DNA of 64,000 bases from Actinokineospora sp. NBRC 105648 (GCF_030269645.1 NZ_BSTR01000002.1:62001-126000); one strand, 5' to 3'; counted from the stretch's first letter, positions 43,154 to 52,378 are shown. The notes: generated by a model not told the origin, from the letters alone. A program made the numbers and translations.

Positions 43154-43227
43154 TGCCCCCGGTGCGATTCGAACGCACACTGGACGGGTTTTGAGTCCGT
43201 TGCCTCTGCCGGTTGGGCTACGGGGGC
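43154..43227 (-). tRNA. tRNA with anticodon CAA (Leu), short variable arm
   Basis: A 74-nt cloverleaf on the minus strand: acceptor GCCCCCG/CGGGGGC, D arm GCC/GGC, anticodon stem ACGGA/CCCGT (one A-C mismatch at the loop end) with loop CTCAAAA. The variable loop is CCAGT, T arm GTGCG-TTCGAAT-CGCAC, discriminator A; CCA is not encoded. Anticodon CAA reads UUG (Leu). Bacterial tRNA-Leu normally has a long variable arm, but this one has only 5 nt, which is unusual. It stands just before pdtaR on the opposite strand. Confidence 0.85.
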
Positions 43228-43389
43228 GTCGGCCGGAGACTCTACGCGATCAGGTTTGGGGGGTGTTCGGAAGGTGTCAGGCTGTTGGGTGATGTCAGCG
43301 CGATCACGTTGTGGTGGTCCGTGGTCGCCCGCGGTGCGGCGGTAGTCTGCAGGCTCCGCTTTGCCGCCGCTACCGACAGGAGGACCCCG

Positions 43390-43989
43390 GTGACCGAACT
43401 GGCTGCCGAGGCCCAGCCCACCCCGCGCCGTGTGCTGGTGGCTGAGGACGAGGCGTTGATCCGGCTGGACCTGGTCGAGATGCTGCGCGAAGAGGGCTAC
43501 GAGGTCGCGGGCGAGGCGGGCGACGGCGAGGAGGCCGTGCGGCTCGCCGGGGAGTTGCGACCCGACCTGGTGATCCTCGACGTCAAGATGCCCAAGATGG
43601 ACGGCATCGACGCCGCCACGAGTATCGCGGGGGAGCGGATCGCGCCGGTGGTGATGTTGACCGCGTTCAGCCAGCGGGACCTGGTGGAGCGGGCCCGGGA
43701 TGCGGGGGCGATGGCCTACCTGGTCAAGCCGTTCGCCAAGCACGACCTGGTGCCCGCCATCGAGTTGGCGGTCAGCCGCTTCGCCGAGCTGCAGGCCCTG
43801 GAGAACGAGGTCGCCGGACTCACCGACCGCCTGGAGACCCGCAAGGTGATCGAGCGGGCCAAGGGCCTGCTGATGGCCAAGCAGGGCCTCAGCGAACCGG
43901 AGGCGTTCCGGTGGATCCAGCGGACCGCCATGGACCGGCGCACCACGATGAAGGCCGTCGCCGAGGCGGTCGTGGACAACATCACCTGA
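43390..43989 (+). CDS. pdtaR: ANTAR-domain response regulator (PdtaR-like)
   Basis: A 199-aa protein starting at GTG 43390 with AGGAGG 6-7 bp upstream. The receiver domain (VLVAEDEALIRLDLVEML, phospho-Asp in LVILDVKMPKMDG, LTAFS, KPF) runs to ~130. A coiled linker and a C-terminal ANTAR domain follow (ERAKGLLMAKQGLSEPEAFRW, then TTMKAVAEAVV). ANTAR binds paired RNA stem-loops and prevents termination. It is a conserved actinobacterial regulator, normally driven by the kinase PdtaS encoded elsewhere. Confidence 0.93.
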   Translation: MTELAAEAQPTPRRVLVAEDEALIRLDLVEMLREEGYEVAGEAGDGEEAVRLAGELRPDLVILDVKMPKMDGIDAATSIAGERIAPVVMLTAFSQRDLVERARDAGAMAYLVKPFAKHDLVPAIELAVSRFAELQALENEVAGLTDRLETRKVIERAKGLLMAKQGLSEPEAFRWIQRTAMDRRTTMKAVAEAVVDNIT

Positions 43990-44144
43990 CTCGGGGACCG
44001 TCGAGCGCCACCGGCGGGCGACCTGCTGGCCCCTGAGCCCCGAGGATGGCGCCGGTGGGGCAGGTCTGACTGATCTGTGGCCGCACACGGCGACTCCGAC
44101 TTGCGAACAGTTGCGTACCGAGTCGCGCTCGCGGGTCGTCCCGC

Positions 44145-44690
44145 GAGGACGGCATCCGTGTGACGAGCCGCGCCGAGTGCACTCGGTTGGACAAGACGTA
44201 CAGATCGCGGCACGTTACTTCGACGCGCGCTGAGAGCGTGTACGCGTCGCCCTGTGCGGACAGCAGCACGGCGTAGCGGCCCTTGCTCGACAAGAAGCGC
44301 CGACGGTACTCGCGGTCTTCACGCCAGGACGGCATCTGCGTGACGTCCTGCGCGGAGGGCACTTTCGTGTCGACTCGCGTGGACGAGACGTGCGGGTCGC
44401 GGCTCGTTCGGGGGACGCGTAGTGGTGAGGGCGTGCGCGTCGTCTTGTGCGGACATCAGTGCGGGAGTGGCGACCCTTTGCTCGACGAGTGCGCCGACGG
44501 TACTTGCGGGTCGCCACGCATGTATCGCACCTGCGTGGCGACCCGCGCGGGCAAGAATGGGCAGACCGCAACACTCTTGCGCGACTGCACGTGCGTGTCG
44601 ACCTGTGCGGACGACAACGCGCAGATGGCAACACCTGTGCGACGCACCGCGTTGACAGCTCCTGCGCGCCGACAACCGCGTGCGTGACGC
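44145..44690. repeat. three diverged tandem copies of a ~185-bp repeat
   Basis: Copy starts are near 44145 (GAGGACGGCATCCGTGTGAC), 44325 (CAGGACGGCATCTGCGTGAC) and 44516 (TGTATCGCACCTGCGTGGCG). A second marker, TTGCTCGAC...GCGCCGACGGTACT, recurs at 44283 and 44478. Shorter ~60-bp sub-repeats (TGTGCGGACA... to TTGCTCGAC) are visible inside. One plus-strand frame reads Cys-rich repeats (CVTSCAEGTF, CVSTCADDN), but frames shift between copies and no start with a ribosome binding site is clear. It fills most of the gap 43990-44712. Confidence 0.7.
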
Positions 44691-44712
44691 GAACGACCGG
44701 CCCGTGGGATCC

Positions 44713-46491
44713 CTACTCGATTGTGAACGGGGTCAGGGTCGATGACTGGCTGCCCGCCACCCCGAACACCCGTGTCTCCGCCGCGTGCGGTCCCATCGGC
44801 AGCGCGCCGAGTCCGAAGGTGTATCGCCCGCCTGCCGCCCCTGCTGTCGGTAGGCCCGCCGCCAACCTGCCGTCCAGCCACACTTGGAATCCCTGCACCC
44901 CCTCCAATCCGCCCGTATCCCACTGCGCCGCCGTGCCGTTCAACGTCACCGTTAGTACTAACCGCGCGCCCGCCGTAAGTCGGGGCGCTCCACTTGAGTC
45001 GCTAAGAGACGTTGTCGCCACCGGTAGTGCGTCCGCCTCCGGCCGCGTTCGTGCCGCCCCCGACGGCCGCACGTCGACCGCGCCCCCAGACGTGATCTCC
45101 AGGTAGCTCTCCTGCACGAGCGCCCCCGCGCCCGCTCCCGGTGCCCGCACCACGAACGGGGTCAGCGACTCGGGCCCCGATGGCCCCAACAGCCCGGCTG
45201 GTATGTCAGCCAGCACCGTCACGACTCCCACCGCGCCGGGTACCGCCTGTCGGGCCACGAGGAGGTCCGTCCCCAACTGCACCCGCACCGCCTCGAGGTC
45301 CATGCCGGGGGAGGTGGCCATCGTGATCACCACCCGAGCCGCTGTGGCGCCTGTCAGGGGGCGTCGCACGATCCCTGCCGAGGGGGCCACGGCCGACGGC
45401 TCCAGCACCTGTCGGGTCGCCAGGTTGACGGGGGACTCCACGACTCGCGGCGCCGCGGTGCGTGGTCCGCTGAAGCCCGCCGCCGCCAGGTGCACGCGGG
45501 AACGTCGCCCCTCCGGTCCGCGCATCCCGATCAGCACCGACGCTTCCCGCCACCTCGGCCCGCCCGGTGCCGACACCACCACCCGACCGTCCTGCAGCAG
45601 GGTCACCCCATCGCGGGTCACCCTCAGTTCCACCAGGTGCAACGAACCCGCGCCGCGAATGGGGGCGGGTGCTGTCACGGTCCTGTCCCCGGTGATCCGT
45701 GCCCCCGCGTCGTCCAGCACCGCTCGCACCGCGCCCGGCGGGGGAGTGGGGCTCAGCCGGTCGGCCGGGCCCGGGACCAGTTCCAGCGTCAGCCGCCCGC
45801 CCGGTCCCGCCGCGTCGGTCGACACCGCGACCCGACCGTCCTGTGTGGAGTCCTCCGGCAGTCGCATCGGTTGGCGGGCGCGGAGTACGGCCTCGTCGGA
45901 CCCACACCCCAGGTCGATCGGCAGTCCCACCTCACCGGGTGACCGCGCGCCGAGGTCCACGCACCCCCGGTAGCCGGAGAGGTGCCAGGACGACTCGATC
46001 GTGTTGTTCGGGAAGTCGTCGAGCAAACCGGTCAGGCCTGCCCGCCACGACGTGTCGCCCGGGCCCGGGACCACCGACACCGCTACCGGTTCGGACGTCC
46101 GCCCGTAGGCGTCGACCGCGCGGACCTCCACCCGGTAGGCGCGCCCGTCGGTCAGGCCGCTGATCTCGGTGTCCGCCGTTGCCACCAGCCTGCGGCCGCC
46201 GTCCCAGCGGACCTCGTAGCCCGCCGCCCGGTCCACCGCCGCCCACGACACCCTCGCCCGCCCCGGCGAGCCCGCTGCGGCGATGTCACGCGGAGTACTG
46301 GGCGCGGCGCCCGGCCGCGGTGCCACGACGTCGGGCGCGGCGTAGCGGATCACCCGTTCCGGGCGGGAAACCGGGGGAGGTAACGGCTCCGCCGACTGCG
46401 GTGCGTCATCTGACACCCGCAGCACCGCGACCGCCAGTCCCAGCAGGACGGCGCCCAACACCCAGGCCAGCACTCTTTTGTGGTGGCGCAC
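44713..46491 (-). CDS. membrane-anchored/secreted fibronectin type III protein
   Basis: 592 aa from GTG 46491. One helix at ~7-25 (RVLAWVLGAVLLGLAVAVL) is a signal anchor. A Pro-rich linker leads to one FN3 domain (~63-143: PSTPRDIAAAGSPGRARVSW ... YRVEVRAVDAYGRTS). Then follows a large LamG/concanavalin-like region (SSWHLSGYRGCVDLGA, VELRVTRDGVTLLQDGRVVV) and a C-terminal beta domain. There are no catalytic motifs. It is likely a wall-associated glycan or protein binder. It diverges from livK. Confidence 0.72.
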   Translation of the reverse strand: MRHHKRVLAWVLGAVLLGLAVAVLRVSDDAPQSAEPLPPPVSRPERVIRYAAPDVVAPRPGAAPSTPRDIAAAGSPGRARVSWAAVDRAAGYEVRWDGGRRLVATADTEISGLTDGRAYRVEVRAVDAYGRTSEPVAVSVVPGPGDTSWRAGLTGLLDDFPNNTIESSWHLSGYRGCVDLGARSPGEVGLPIDLGCGSDEAVLRARQPMRLPEDSTQDGRVAVSTDAAGPGGRLTLELVPGPADRLSPTPPPGAVRAVLDDAGARITGDRTVTAPAPIRGAGSLHLVELRVTRDGVTLLQDGRVVVSAPGGPRWREASVLIGMRGPEGRRSRVHLAAAGFSGPRTAAPRVVESPVNLATRQVLEPSAVAPSAGIVRRPLTGATAARVVITMATSPGMDLEAVRVQLGTDLLVARQAVPGAVGVVTVLADIPAGLLGPSGPESLTPFVVRAPGAGAGALVQESYLEITSGGAVDVRPSGAARTRPEADALPVATTSLSDSSGAPRLTAGARLVLTVTLNGTAAQWDTGGLEGVQGFQVWLDGRLAAGLPTAGAAGGRYTFGLGALPMGPHAAETRVFGVAGSQSSTLTPFTIE

Positions 46492-46754
46492 TCACGAAAC
46501 CCTAGGCGCACCCGTGACTCAAGGTGACAACTCGTTGTGAAGTCGAGACCCCGCGCGCCTTCCGATTCCGCACCCGATGTCCGGAGTGCGAACACACCCG
46601 CTCACTTTCGTTGCAGTCTGGTCACGAGGGCCCCAGGTGCGTGACTCCATCGCATTCGGTCACTACGTTCCGGCGCAACCCTCCAACAGGTATGAGGGCG
46701 AGGTTCGGCGTGCTTACACGCATCGTCCGGACGTAAGCGGAGAAGGGACATCAC

Positions 46755-47987
46755 GTGCGAAACCAGACGGTGAAGGCCGCGGTCCTGGTCGCCGGTGCGT
46801 TGTTGCTCGCAGCATGTGGCACCAACAAGACCGAATCGGGTGGTGCCACCTCGGGGAACGGCGGATCCTGCGACCAGAGCAAGGGCACCCTGATCATCGG
46901 CGTCATCGCGCCGCAGTCGGGCGGTCTGTCCGCGTTGGGCCTGGGCATCAAGAACTCCGCTCAGCTCGCGGCCGACCAGGCGAACGAGAAGTGCGCCGTC
47001 AAGGGCTACAAGCTCGCGGTCCAGACCGAGGACGACCAGGCCACCGCGCAGGTCGGCGCCCAGGCGGCGACCCGCCTGTCCTCCAACGCCAACGTGGTCG
47101 GCGTGGTGGGCACGCTCAACTCGTCGGTCGCGCAGAGCGTGCAGCCGATCCTGAAGAACAAGAGCATCGTTCAGGTCTCGCCTGCGAACACGAACCCGTC
47201 GCTGACCCGCGGCGCCGACTACGGCACCGCCCCCAAGCGGCAGTTCGACAACTACTTCCGCGTCTGCGCCACCGACGACAACCAGGGCCCCTACGCGGCC
47301 AAGTACCTGGTCGGCAAGGCGGGCAAGAAGAACATCGCGATCATCACCGACGGCAAGACCTACGGTGAGGGCCTCGCGGCGGAGTTCAAGAAGCAGGCCG
47401 AGAAGGACGGCGCGAAGATCGCCGCCACCGCCAAGGTCGGCGAGCGCGACACCGACTTCTCCACCGTCATCGGCACCATCACCGGCTCGCAGCCGGACGC
47501 GGTGTACTACGGCGGCGAGTACCCGCAGGCGGGTCCGCTGTCCAAGCAGATGAAGGACGCCGGGCTCAACATCCCGGTCATGGGCGGCGACGGCATCTAC
47601 GACCCGAAGTTCATCGAGCTGGGTGGCAAGGAGGGTGACCTCGCCACCTCGGTGGGTGCCCCGACCGAGACCCTGGACACCGCCAAGGCGTTCGTCGACG
47701 CCTACAAGGCCAAGGCATTCAAGGACGACTTCAGCGCGTACGGCGCCTTCTCCTACGACGCCGCGAACTCCATCATCGGCGCGCTGGCCAAGACCGTCGA
47801 GGGCGGCGACTGGAGCGACTCGAAGCGGGCCGACCTCATCAAGAACGTCCAGGCCTACTCCGGCCAGGGCGCGACCGGTGAGATCAAGTTCGACGAGTAC
47901 GGCGACAGCACCAACAAGCTGCTGACCGTCTACAAGGTCTCCGGTGGCAAGTGGGTCGCCGACGAGACCGGCACCTACAGCGGCTGA
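46755..47987 (+). CDS. livK: branched-chain amino-acid ABC transporter, substrate-binding lipoprotein
   Basis: A 410-aa protein with lipobox LLLAACG (lipid-modified Cys about residue 21), a Ser/Gly linker and a type-I periplasmic-binding fold: GVIAPQSGGLSALGLGIKN, ATRLSSNANVVGVVGTLNS, DAVYYGGEYPQAG. GTG 46755 follows AGAAGGG. It captures Leu/Ile/Val-type substrates outside the membrane for LivHMGF. A strong hairpin at 48015-48050 separates it from livH, a common way to make more binding protein than membrane parts. Confidence 0.92.
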   Translation: MRNQTVKAAVLVAGALLLAACGTNKTESGGATSGNGGSCDQSKGTLIIGVIAPQSGGLSALGLGIKNSAQLAADQANEKCAVKGYKLAVQTEDDQATAQVGAQAATRLSSNANVVGVVGTLNSSVAQSVQPILKNKSIVQVSPANTNPSLTRGADYGTAPKRQFDNYFRVCATDDNQGPYAAKYLVGKAGKKNIAIITDGKTYGEGLAAEFKKQAEKDGAKIAATAKVGERDTDFSTVIGTITGSQPDAVYYGGEYPQAGPLSKQMKDAGLNIPVMGGDGIYDPKFIELGGKEGDLATSVGAPTETLDTAKAFVDAYKAKAFKDDFSAYGAFSYDAANSIIGALAKTVEGGDWSDSKRADLIKNVQAYSGQGATGEIKFDEYGDSTNKLLTVYKVSGGKWVADETGTYSG

Positions 47988-48014
47988 CCGAGTACTTCGG
48001 TCCATAGGACGGAC

Positions 48015-48050
48015 GTGGCGGGGGTAGGCGCACCAGCCTGCCCCCGCCAC
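48015..48050 (+). terminator. intercistronic hairpin between livK and livH
   Basis: A 15-bp stem with one G-T wobble (GTGGCGGGGGTAGGC with GCCTGCCCCCGCCAC) and a 6-nt loop, ending 14 bp before the livH GTG. It could act as a partial terminator or as an mRNA 3' stabiliser for livK. Confidence 0.75.
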
Positions 48051-48064
48051 TCTTGGAGGTAGAC

Positions 48065-48994
48065 GTGGCCACGCTGCTACAGCAGCTGATTAACGGTCTT
48101 GTGCTGGGCGCAGCGATCGCCCTCATCGCGCTGGGCTACACGATGGTGTACGGCATCATCCAGCTGATCAACTTCGCCCACGGCGAGGTCTTCATGGTGG
48201 GCGGCTTCGCCTCGCTCGCCACCTATTCCTACGTCCTGCCGGACAGCTGGAAGAGCGACTGGTACCTCGCACTGCCGCTGATGGCGGTCGGTGGGGCCCT
48301 GGTCGCCGTGGTGCTGGCGGTGATCATGGAGCGGTTCGCCTACCGCCCGCTGCGCAACGCGCCGAGGCTGGCCCCGCTGATCACCGCGCTCGGTGTGTCG
48401 GTCGTGCTCAAGGAGGCCGTGCGCCTTTGGTACCCAGGGGCCACCGCCCCGGTGCCCTACCCGCGCGCGTTCGTCGACAAGCAGTTCAGCGTCGAGGCGT
48501 TCGGTGGTCGGATCACCATCGGCTCCACCGCGCTGCTCATGATCGCCGTGTCGCTGATCGGCGCGGTGGTCCTGCAGACCTACATCTCCCGCTCCCGGAT
48601 GGGCCGGGCCATGCGCGCCACCGCGCAGGACCCGGACACCGCCCGGCTGATGGGGGTCAACCCCAACCGCACGATCGTGCTGACCTTCGCCATCGGTGCC
48701 GCGCTCGCGGGCATCGCGGGCGTGCTCTACGGCATCCACTACACCAATGTGGACACCGAGGTCGGCTTCCTCTACGGCATCTTCGCCTTCACCGCGGCCG
48801 TGCTCGGCGGCGTCGGCTCGATCAAGGGCGCGGTCATCGGCGGCTTCGCGATCGGCCTGATCAAGTCGCTGGCGGGCCAGTACCTGCCCGGTGGCACGTC
48901 CTACGACCTGGTGTGGATCTTCATCCTGCTGATCGTGGTGCTGGTCTTCCGGCCGCAGGGTCTGTTCGGCGAGCCGGAAAGGGTGCGCGCATGA
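48065..48994 (+). CDS. livH: branched-chain amino-acid ABC permease LivH
   Basis: A 309-aa membrane protein with about eight helices, starting LLQQLINGLVLGAAIALIALGYTMVYG and including SRMGRAMRATAQDPDTARLMG, the cytoplasmic EAA-like loop that contacts the ATPases. GTG 48065 is chosen over TTG 48053 because GGAGGT lies 6 bp before it. Its TGA overlaps the livM ATG. It pairs with LivM as the channel. Confidence 0.93.
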   Translation: MATLLQQLINGLVLGAAIALIALGYTMVYGIIQLINFAHGEVFMVGGFASLATYSYVLPDSWKSDWYLALPLMAVGGALVAVVLAVIMERFAYRPLRNAPRLAPLITALGVSVVLKEAVRLWYPGATAPVPYPRAFVDKQFSVEAFGGRITIGSTALLMIAVSLIGAVVLQTYISRSRMGRAMRATAQDPDTARLMGVNPNRTIVLTFAIGAALAGIAGVLYGIHYTNVDTEVGFLYGIFAFTAAVLGGVGSIKGAVIGGFAIGLIKSLAGQYLPGGTSYDLVWIFILLIVVLVFRPQGLFGEPERVRA

Positions 48995-50730
48995 GCCAGC
49001 TGAAGGACGTCCTCAAGCCCGGGCTGGCCCGGCCGCTGGCGGTCGGCGGCGGCGTGCTCGCCGTCATCGCCGCGCTGCTGCCCTGGGTGACCTACAAGTT
49101 CGCGCAGTACGGCGGTGACAACTACCCGGCAGCGGCGTCGCTGCAGTTCTTCGACGCGCCGTTCCAGCTGGAGGGCTACCGCCTGCACACGCTGATCCTG
49201 GGCGTGGTCGTCGTCGTGGTGGCCCTGGCGCCCGTCCCGGCCCGGCACCGCGTCCTGCGGGCCCTGGGCTGGGGCCTGGTCGCCGTCGGCGTCATCAACA
49301 CGGTCTTCGCCGCGGTCGAGGGTGGCGGGCTCGGCGCGGTCACCGCCGCCGACGGCGCGATCGCCTTCGGCGGTTTCGCCTGCGTCGTCGCCGGTGTGCT
49401 GGCCATCCTGGCCGGGATCGCCGGTGGCATCGAGCACGTGCACGTCTGGCGCGCCAAGGTGGCCACCCCGGTGGCCTACCTGGTGCTGCTGGTCTCCTTC
49501 GTGGTGCTGCTGCTGCTCGTGGCGATGATGCTCAACGCGGGCGGCCAGGGCGGTGTCGGCAACCCGTACGCGGGCCCGATCTTCCTGTCCCTGCTGGGTT
49601 TCCTGGCCGGTGCGCTCGGCGCGCTGCACGGGGTCGGCCTCACCGGCTGGATCTCCAAGCTCTCCGACCAGCACAAGGTGTTCAGCGTCGCGGTGCTCGT
49701 GCTCTGCGCGCTGGCCCTGCCGTTCACCGAGGCGGGCACCGACTACTGGATGACCACCGCGGCCAACATCGGCATCTACGCCGCGACCGCGATCGGCCTG
49801 AACATCGTGGTGGGCCTGGCGGGCCTGCTCGACCTCGGGTACGTGGCCTTCCTGGGCATCGGCGCGTTCGTCGCGGCGAACTTCTCCGGTGCCGCGGCCG
49901 CCGCCTTCGGCGTCGAGCTGCCCTTCGTGCTCGCGGCGATCATCGCCGCGGTGGTGGCGGGCATCTTCGGCGCCATCGTCGGCTCGCCGACGCTGCGCGT
50001 GCGCGGTGACTACCTGGCGATCGTCACCCTCGCCTTCGGTGAGATCTTCAAGAAGGCCGCGCAGAACAACATCGGCGGTCTGACCGGCGGCGCCAACGCC
50101 ATCCCGAACGTGCCGCCGATCAACTGGTTCGGCCAGTCGTTCGACAAGTCGCTCACCATCGGCAGCCTCGAGCTGCCCTCGGGGGTGCTCTACTACGTCC
50201 TCATCATCGTCCTGGTGGCCCTGGTGATGGTGGTGTTCGCGAACCTGAAGAACGCGCGCATCGGCCGGGCCTGGATCGCCATCCGCGAGGACGAGGACGC
50301 CGCGCGGGCGATGGGCATCAAGACCGGGCAGGCCAAGATCCTCGCCTTCCTGATCGGCGCGACGCTGGCGGGCCTGGCGGGCGCGGTGTTCGCGCACAAG
50401 ACCTCCACCGTGGCCTACGACAGCTTTCAGTTCATCGAGTCGGTGACCCTGCTCGCCGCGGTCATCCTCGGTGGCATGGGGTCGATCCCGGGCGCGGTCC
50501 TGGGCGCGGCGCTGCTGCTGGTGCTGCCGGAGAAGCTGCGCGAGTTCTCCGACTACCGGCTGATGCTGTTCGGCCTGGCGCTGATCCTGATCATGCGGTT
50601 CCGGCCGCAGGGCCTGGTGCCCGACCGGCACCGCCGGGCCGAGTTGGCCGACGAGGGCGCGGAAGGCGTGCCGATCGAGGAGCTCAACGTGCACGACACC
50701 CCCGGCGGCAGCACGGCGGTGGCCCGATGA
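48991..50730 (+). CDS. livM: branched-chain amino-acid ABC permease LivM (long form)
   Basis: A 579-aa protein. Residues ~250-560 are the LivM permease core (IGLNIVVGLAGLLDLGYVAF, ARIGRAWIAIREDEDAARAMG). The first ~250 residues add about five more helices (LALPWVTYKFAQYGGDNYPA region and VVVVVALAPV) not found in short LivM proteins; such extensions occur in some actinobacteria. It overlaps livH and livG by 4 bp each. It ends with an acidic, likely cytoplasmic tail. Confidence 0.92.
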   Translation: MSQLKDVLKPGLARPLAVGGGVLAVIAALLPWVTYKFAQYGGDNYPAAASLQFFDAPFQLEGYRLHTLILGVVVVVVALAPVPARHRVLRALGWGLVAVGVINTVFAAVEGGGLGAVTAADGAIAFGGFACVVAGVLAILAGIAGGIEHVHVWRAKVATPVAYLVLLVSFVVLLLLVAMMLNAGGQGGVGNPYAGPIFLSLLGFLAGALGALHGVGLTGWISKLSDQHKVFSVAVLVLCALALPFTEAGTDYWMTTAANIGIYAATAIGLNIVVGLAGLLDLGYVAFLGIGAFVAANFSGAAAAAFGVELPFVLAAIIAAVVAGIFGAIVGSPTLRVRGDYLAIVTLAFGEIFKKAAQNNIGGLTGGANAIPNVPPINWFGQSFDKSLTIGSLELPSGVLYYVLIIVLVALVMVVFANLKNARIGRAWIAIREDEDAARAMGIKTGQAKILAFLIGATLAGLAGAVFAHKTSTVAYDSFQFIESVTLLAAVILGGMGSIPGAVLGAALLLVLPEKLREFSDYRLMLFGLALILIMRFRPQGLVPDRHRRAELADEGAEGVPIEELNVHDTPGGSTAVAR

Positions 50731-51617
50731 CCGCCACCCCGGTGCTCTCCGCCAGCAACGTCTCGATGGTCTTCGGTGGCCTGACCGCGCTCTCCGAGGT
50801 CAGCCTCCAGCTGCACGAGGGCCAGATCCTCGGGCTGATCGGGCCCAACGGCGCGGGCAAGACCACGTTCTTCAACTGCCTCACCGGGCTCTACACCCCG
50901 ACCAGGGGCACGGTCACCCTGCGCGGGCGCACGCTGCCCAGCGACCCGGCGGCGGTCACCGTCGCCGGGATCGCCCGCACGTTCCAGAACATCCGCCTGT
51001 TCCCCAGCATGACCGCGCTGGAGAACGTCATGGTGGGACGGCACTCGCGGATGAAGCAGGGGCCGCTGGCCTCGCTGTTCCACGGGCCCGCCTACCGCAA
51101 GGGCGAGGCGGACGCGCGCGCGCGCAGCCTGGAGCTGCTGGACTTCGTCGGCCTGACCGGTCTGGACGACGAGTTGGCCCGCAACCTGCCCTACGGCGAC
51201 CAGCGCCGCCTGGAGATCGCCCGCGCGCTGGCGACCGACCCGGCGGTGCTGCTGCTCGACGAGCCGACCGCGGGGATGAACCCGCAGGAGACCGAGGCGG
51301 CCCGGCAGCTGATCTTCGCGATCCGCGAGACCGGCGTGGCCGTGGTGGTCATCGAGCACGACACGAAGTTCATCTTCTCGCTGTGCGACCACGTCTCGGT
51401 CCTGGTGCAGGGCCAGCTGCTGGTCGAGGGCGCCCCCGAGGTGGTCCGCGGCGACCCGCGGGTCATCGAGGCCTACCTGGGCAAGCCGCCGGACGAGGTC
51501 GAGGCCGAGGTCCGGCAGTATGCCGAGGAGGCGGGCAGGCCCTCGGCGGCGGAGTCGACGATGGTGATCCCGCCGGTCCGCGAGCGCGACGGCGGCAGTG
51601 AGGGAGGCAACCGGTGA
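50727..51617 (+). CDS. livG: branched-chain amino-acid ABC ATPase LivG
   Basis: A 296-aa protein with Walker [11 protein letters not shown]-loop RTFQNIRLF, signature NLPYGDQRRLEIARAL, Walker B AVLLLDEPTAGMNP and switch His IEHD. A ~40-aa C-terminal tail extends past the family end. It energises transport by LivHM. ATG 50727 and its stop overlap its neighbours by 4 bp. Confidence 0.94.
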   Translation: MTATPVLSASNVSMVFGGLTALSEVSLQLHEGQILGLIGPNGAGKTTFFNCLTGLYTPTRGTVTLRGRTLPSDPAAVTVAGIARTFQNIRLFPSMTALENVMVGRHSRMKQGPLASLFHGPAYRKGEADARARSLELLDFVGLTGLDDELARNLPYGDQRRLEIARALATDPAVLLLDEPTAGMNPQETEAARQLIFAIRETGVAVVVIEHDTKFIFSLCDHVSVLVQGQLLVEGAPEVVRGDPRVIEAYLGKPPDEVEAEVRQYAEEAGRPSAAESTMVIPPVRERDGGSEGGNR

Positions 51618-52327
51618 CCGCACTGCTGGAGGTGCAGAACCTCAGCGTGGCCTACGGCGCGATCGAGGCGGTGCGCGATGTGTCCTTCGCCGTGGAGCAG
51701 GGCCAGATCGTCAGCCTGATCGGCAGCAACGGCGCGGGCAAGACCACCACGCTGCGCACCATCTCGGGCCTGATCCGGCCCAAGTCCGGCCGGATCCTGT
51801 TCGAGGGCAAGCCGATCGGCGACCTGGCCGCGCACAGCATCCTCGAGCGCGGGGTCGCGCACTGCCCCGAGGGCCGCAGGCTCTTCGGCCGGATGACGGT
51901 CGAGGAGAACCTGCAGCTGGGCGCCTACGTCCGCAAGGACGAGGGGGTGGCCAAGGACATGGAGCGGGTCTACGAGCTGTTCCCGGTGCTGGGCCAGCGC
52001 AAGCAGCAGAAGGCGGGCCTGTTCTCCGGCGGTGAGCAGCAGATGCTGGCCATCGGCCGGGCGATGATGTCCAAGCCGCGGCTGCTCATGCTCGACGAGC
52101 CCTCGATGGGCCTCTCGCCGATCATGACCCAGCTGATCTTCGACACCATCCGCGAGCTCCAGTCGCAGGGCACCACGATCCTGCTGGTGGAGCAGAACGC
52201 GCTGGCCGCGCTGGCGCTGTCCGACCGCGGTTACGTGGTCGACCTGGGCCGCACGACGCTCGAGGGGCCCGGCCACGAGCTGCTGGCCGACGAACGCGTC
52301 CGCGCCGCTTACCTGGGCGAGGACTAG
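51614..52327 (+). CDS. livF: branched-chain amino-acid ABC ATPase LivF
   Basis: A 237-aa protein with Walker A GSNGAGKTT, signature LFSGGEQQMLAIGRAM, Walker B RLLMLDEPSMGLSP and switch His replaced by LLVEQN as is usual in LivF. It is the last gene of the livKHMGF operon; GTG 51614 overlaps the livG stop. A hairpin at 52341 ends the unit. Confidence 0.94.
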   Translation: MTALLEVQNLSVAYGAIEAVRDVSFAVEQGQIVSLIGSNGAGKTTTLRTISGLIRPKSGRILFEGKPIGDLAAHSILERGVAHCPEGRRLFGRMTVEENLQLGAYVRKDEGVAKDMERVYELFPVLGQRKQQKAGLFSGGEQQMLAIGRAMMSKPRLLMLDEPSMGLSPIMTQLIFDTIRELQSQGTTILLVEQNALAALALSDRGYVVDLGRTTLEGPGHELLADERVRAAYLGED

Positions 52328-52340
52328 AAGTTCACTAGAT

Positions 52341-52378
52341 CGTGTGGGCCGCTCCTGGGTTCGGGGGCGGCCCACACG
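52341..52378 (+). terminator. liv operon terminator
   Basis: A perfect 12-bp stem (CGTGTGGGCCGC / GCGGCCCACACG) with a 14-nt loop, 14 bp after the livF stop. The 150 bp that follow to 52529 hold no gene. Confidence 0.78.

Noticed and set aside
44283-45106. Cys-rich protein genes on the plus strand
   Set aside because: Frames break between repeat copies and run into the antisense of the FN3 gene. Treated as a DNA repeat instead.
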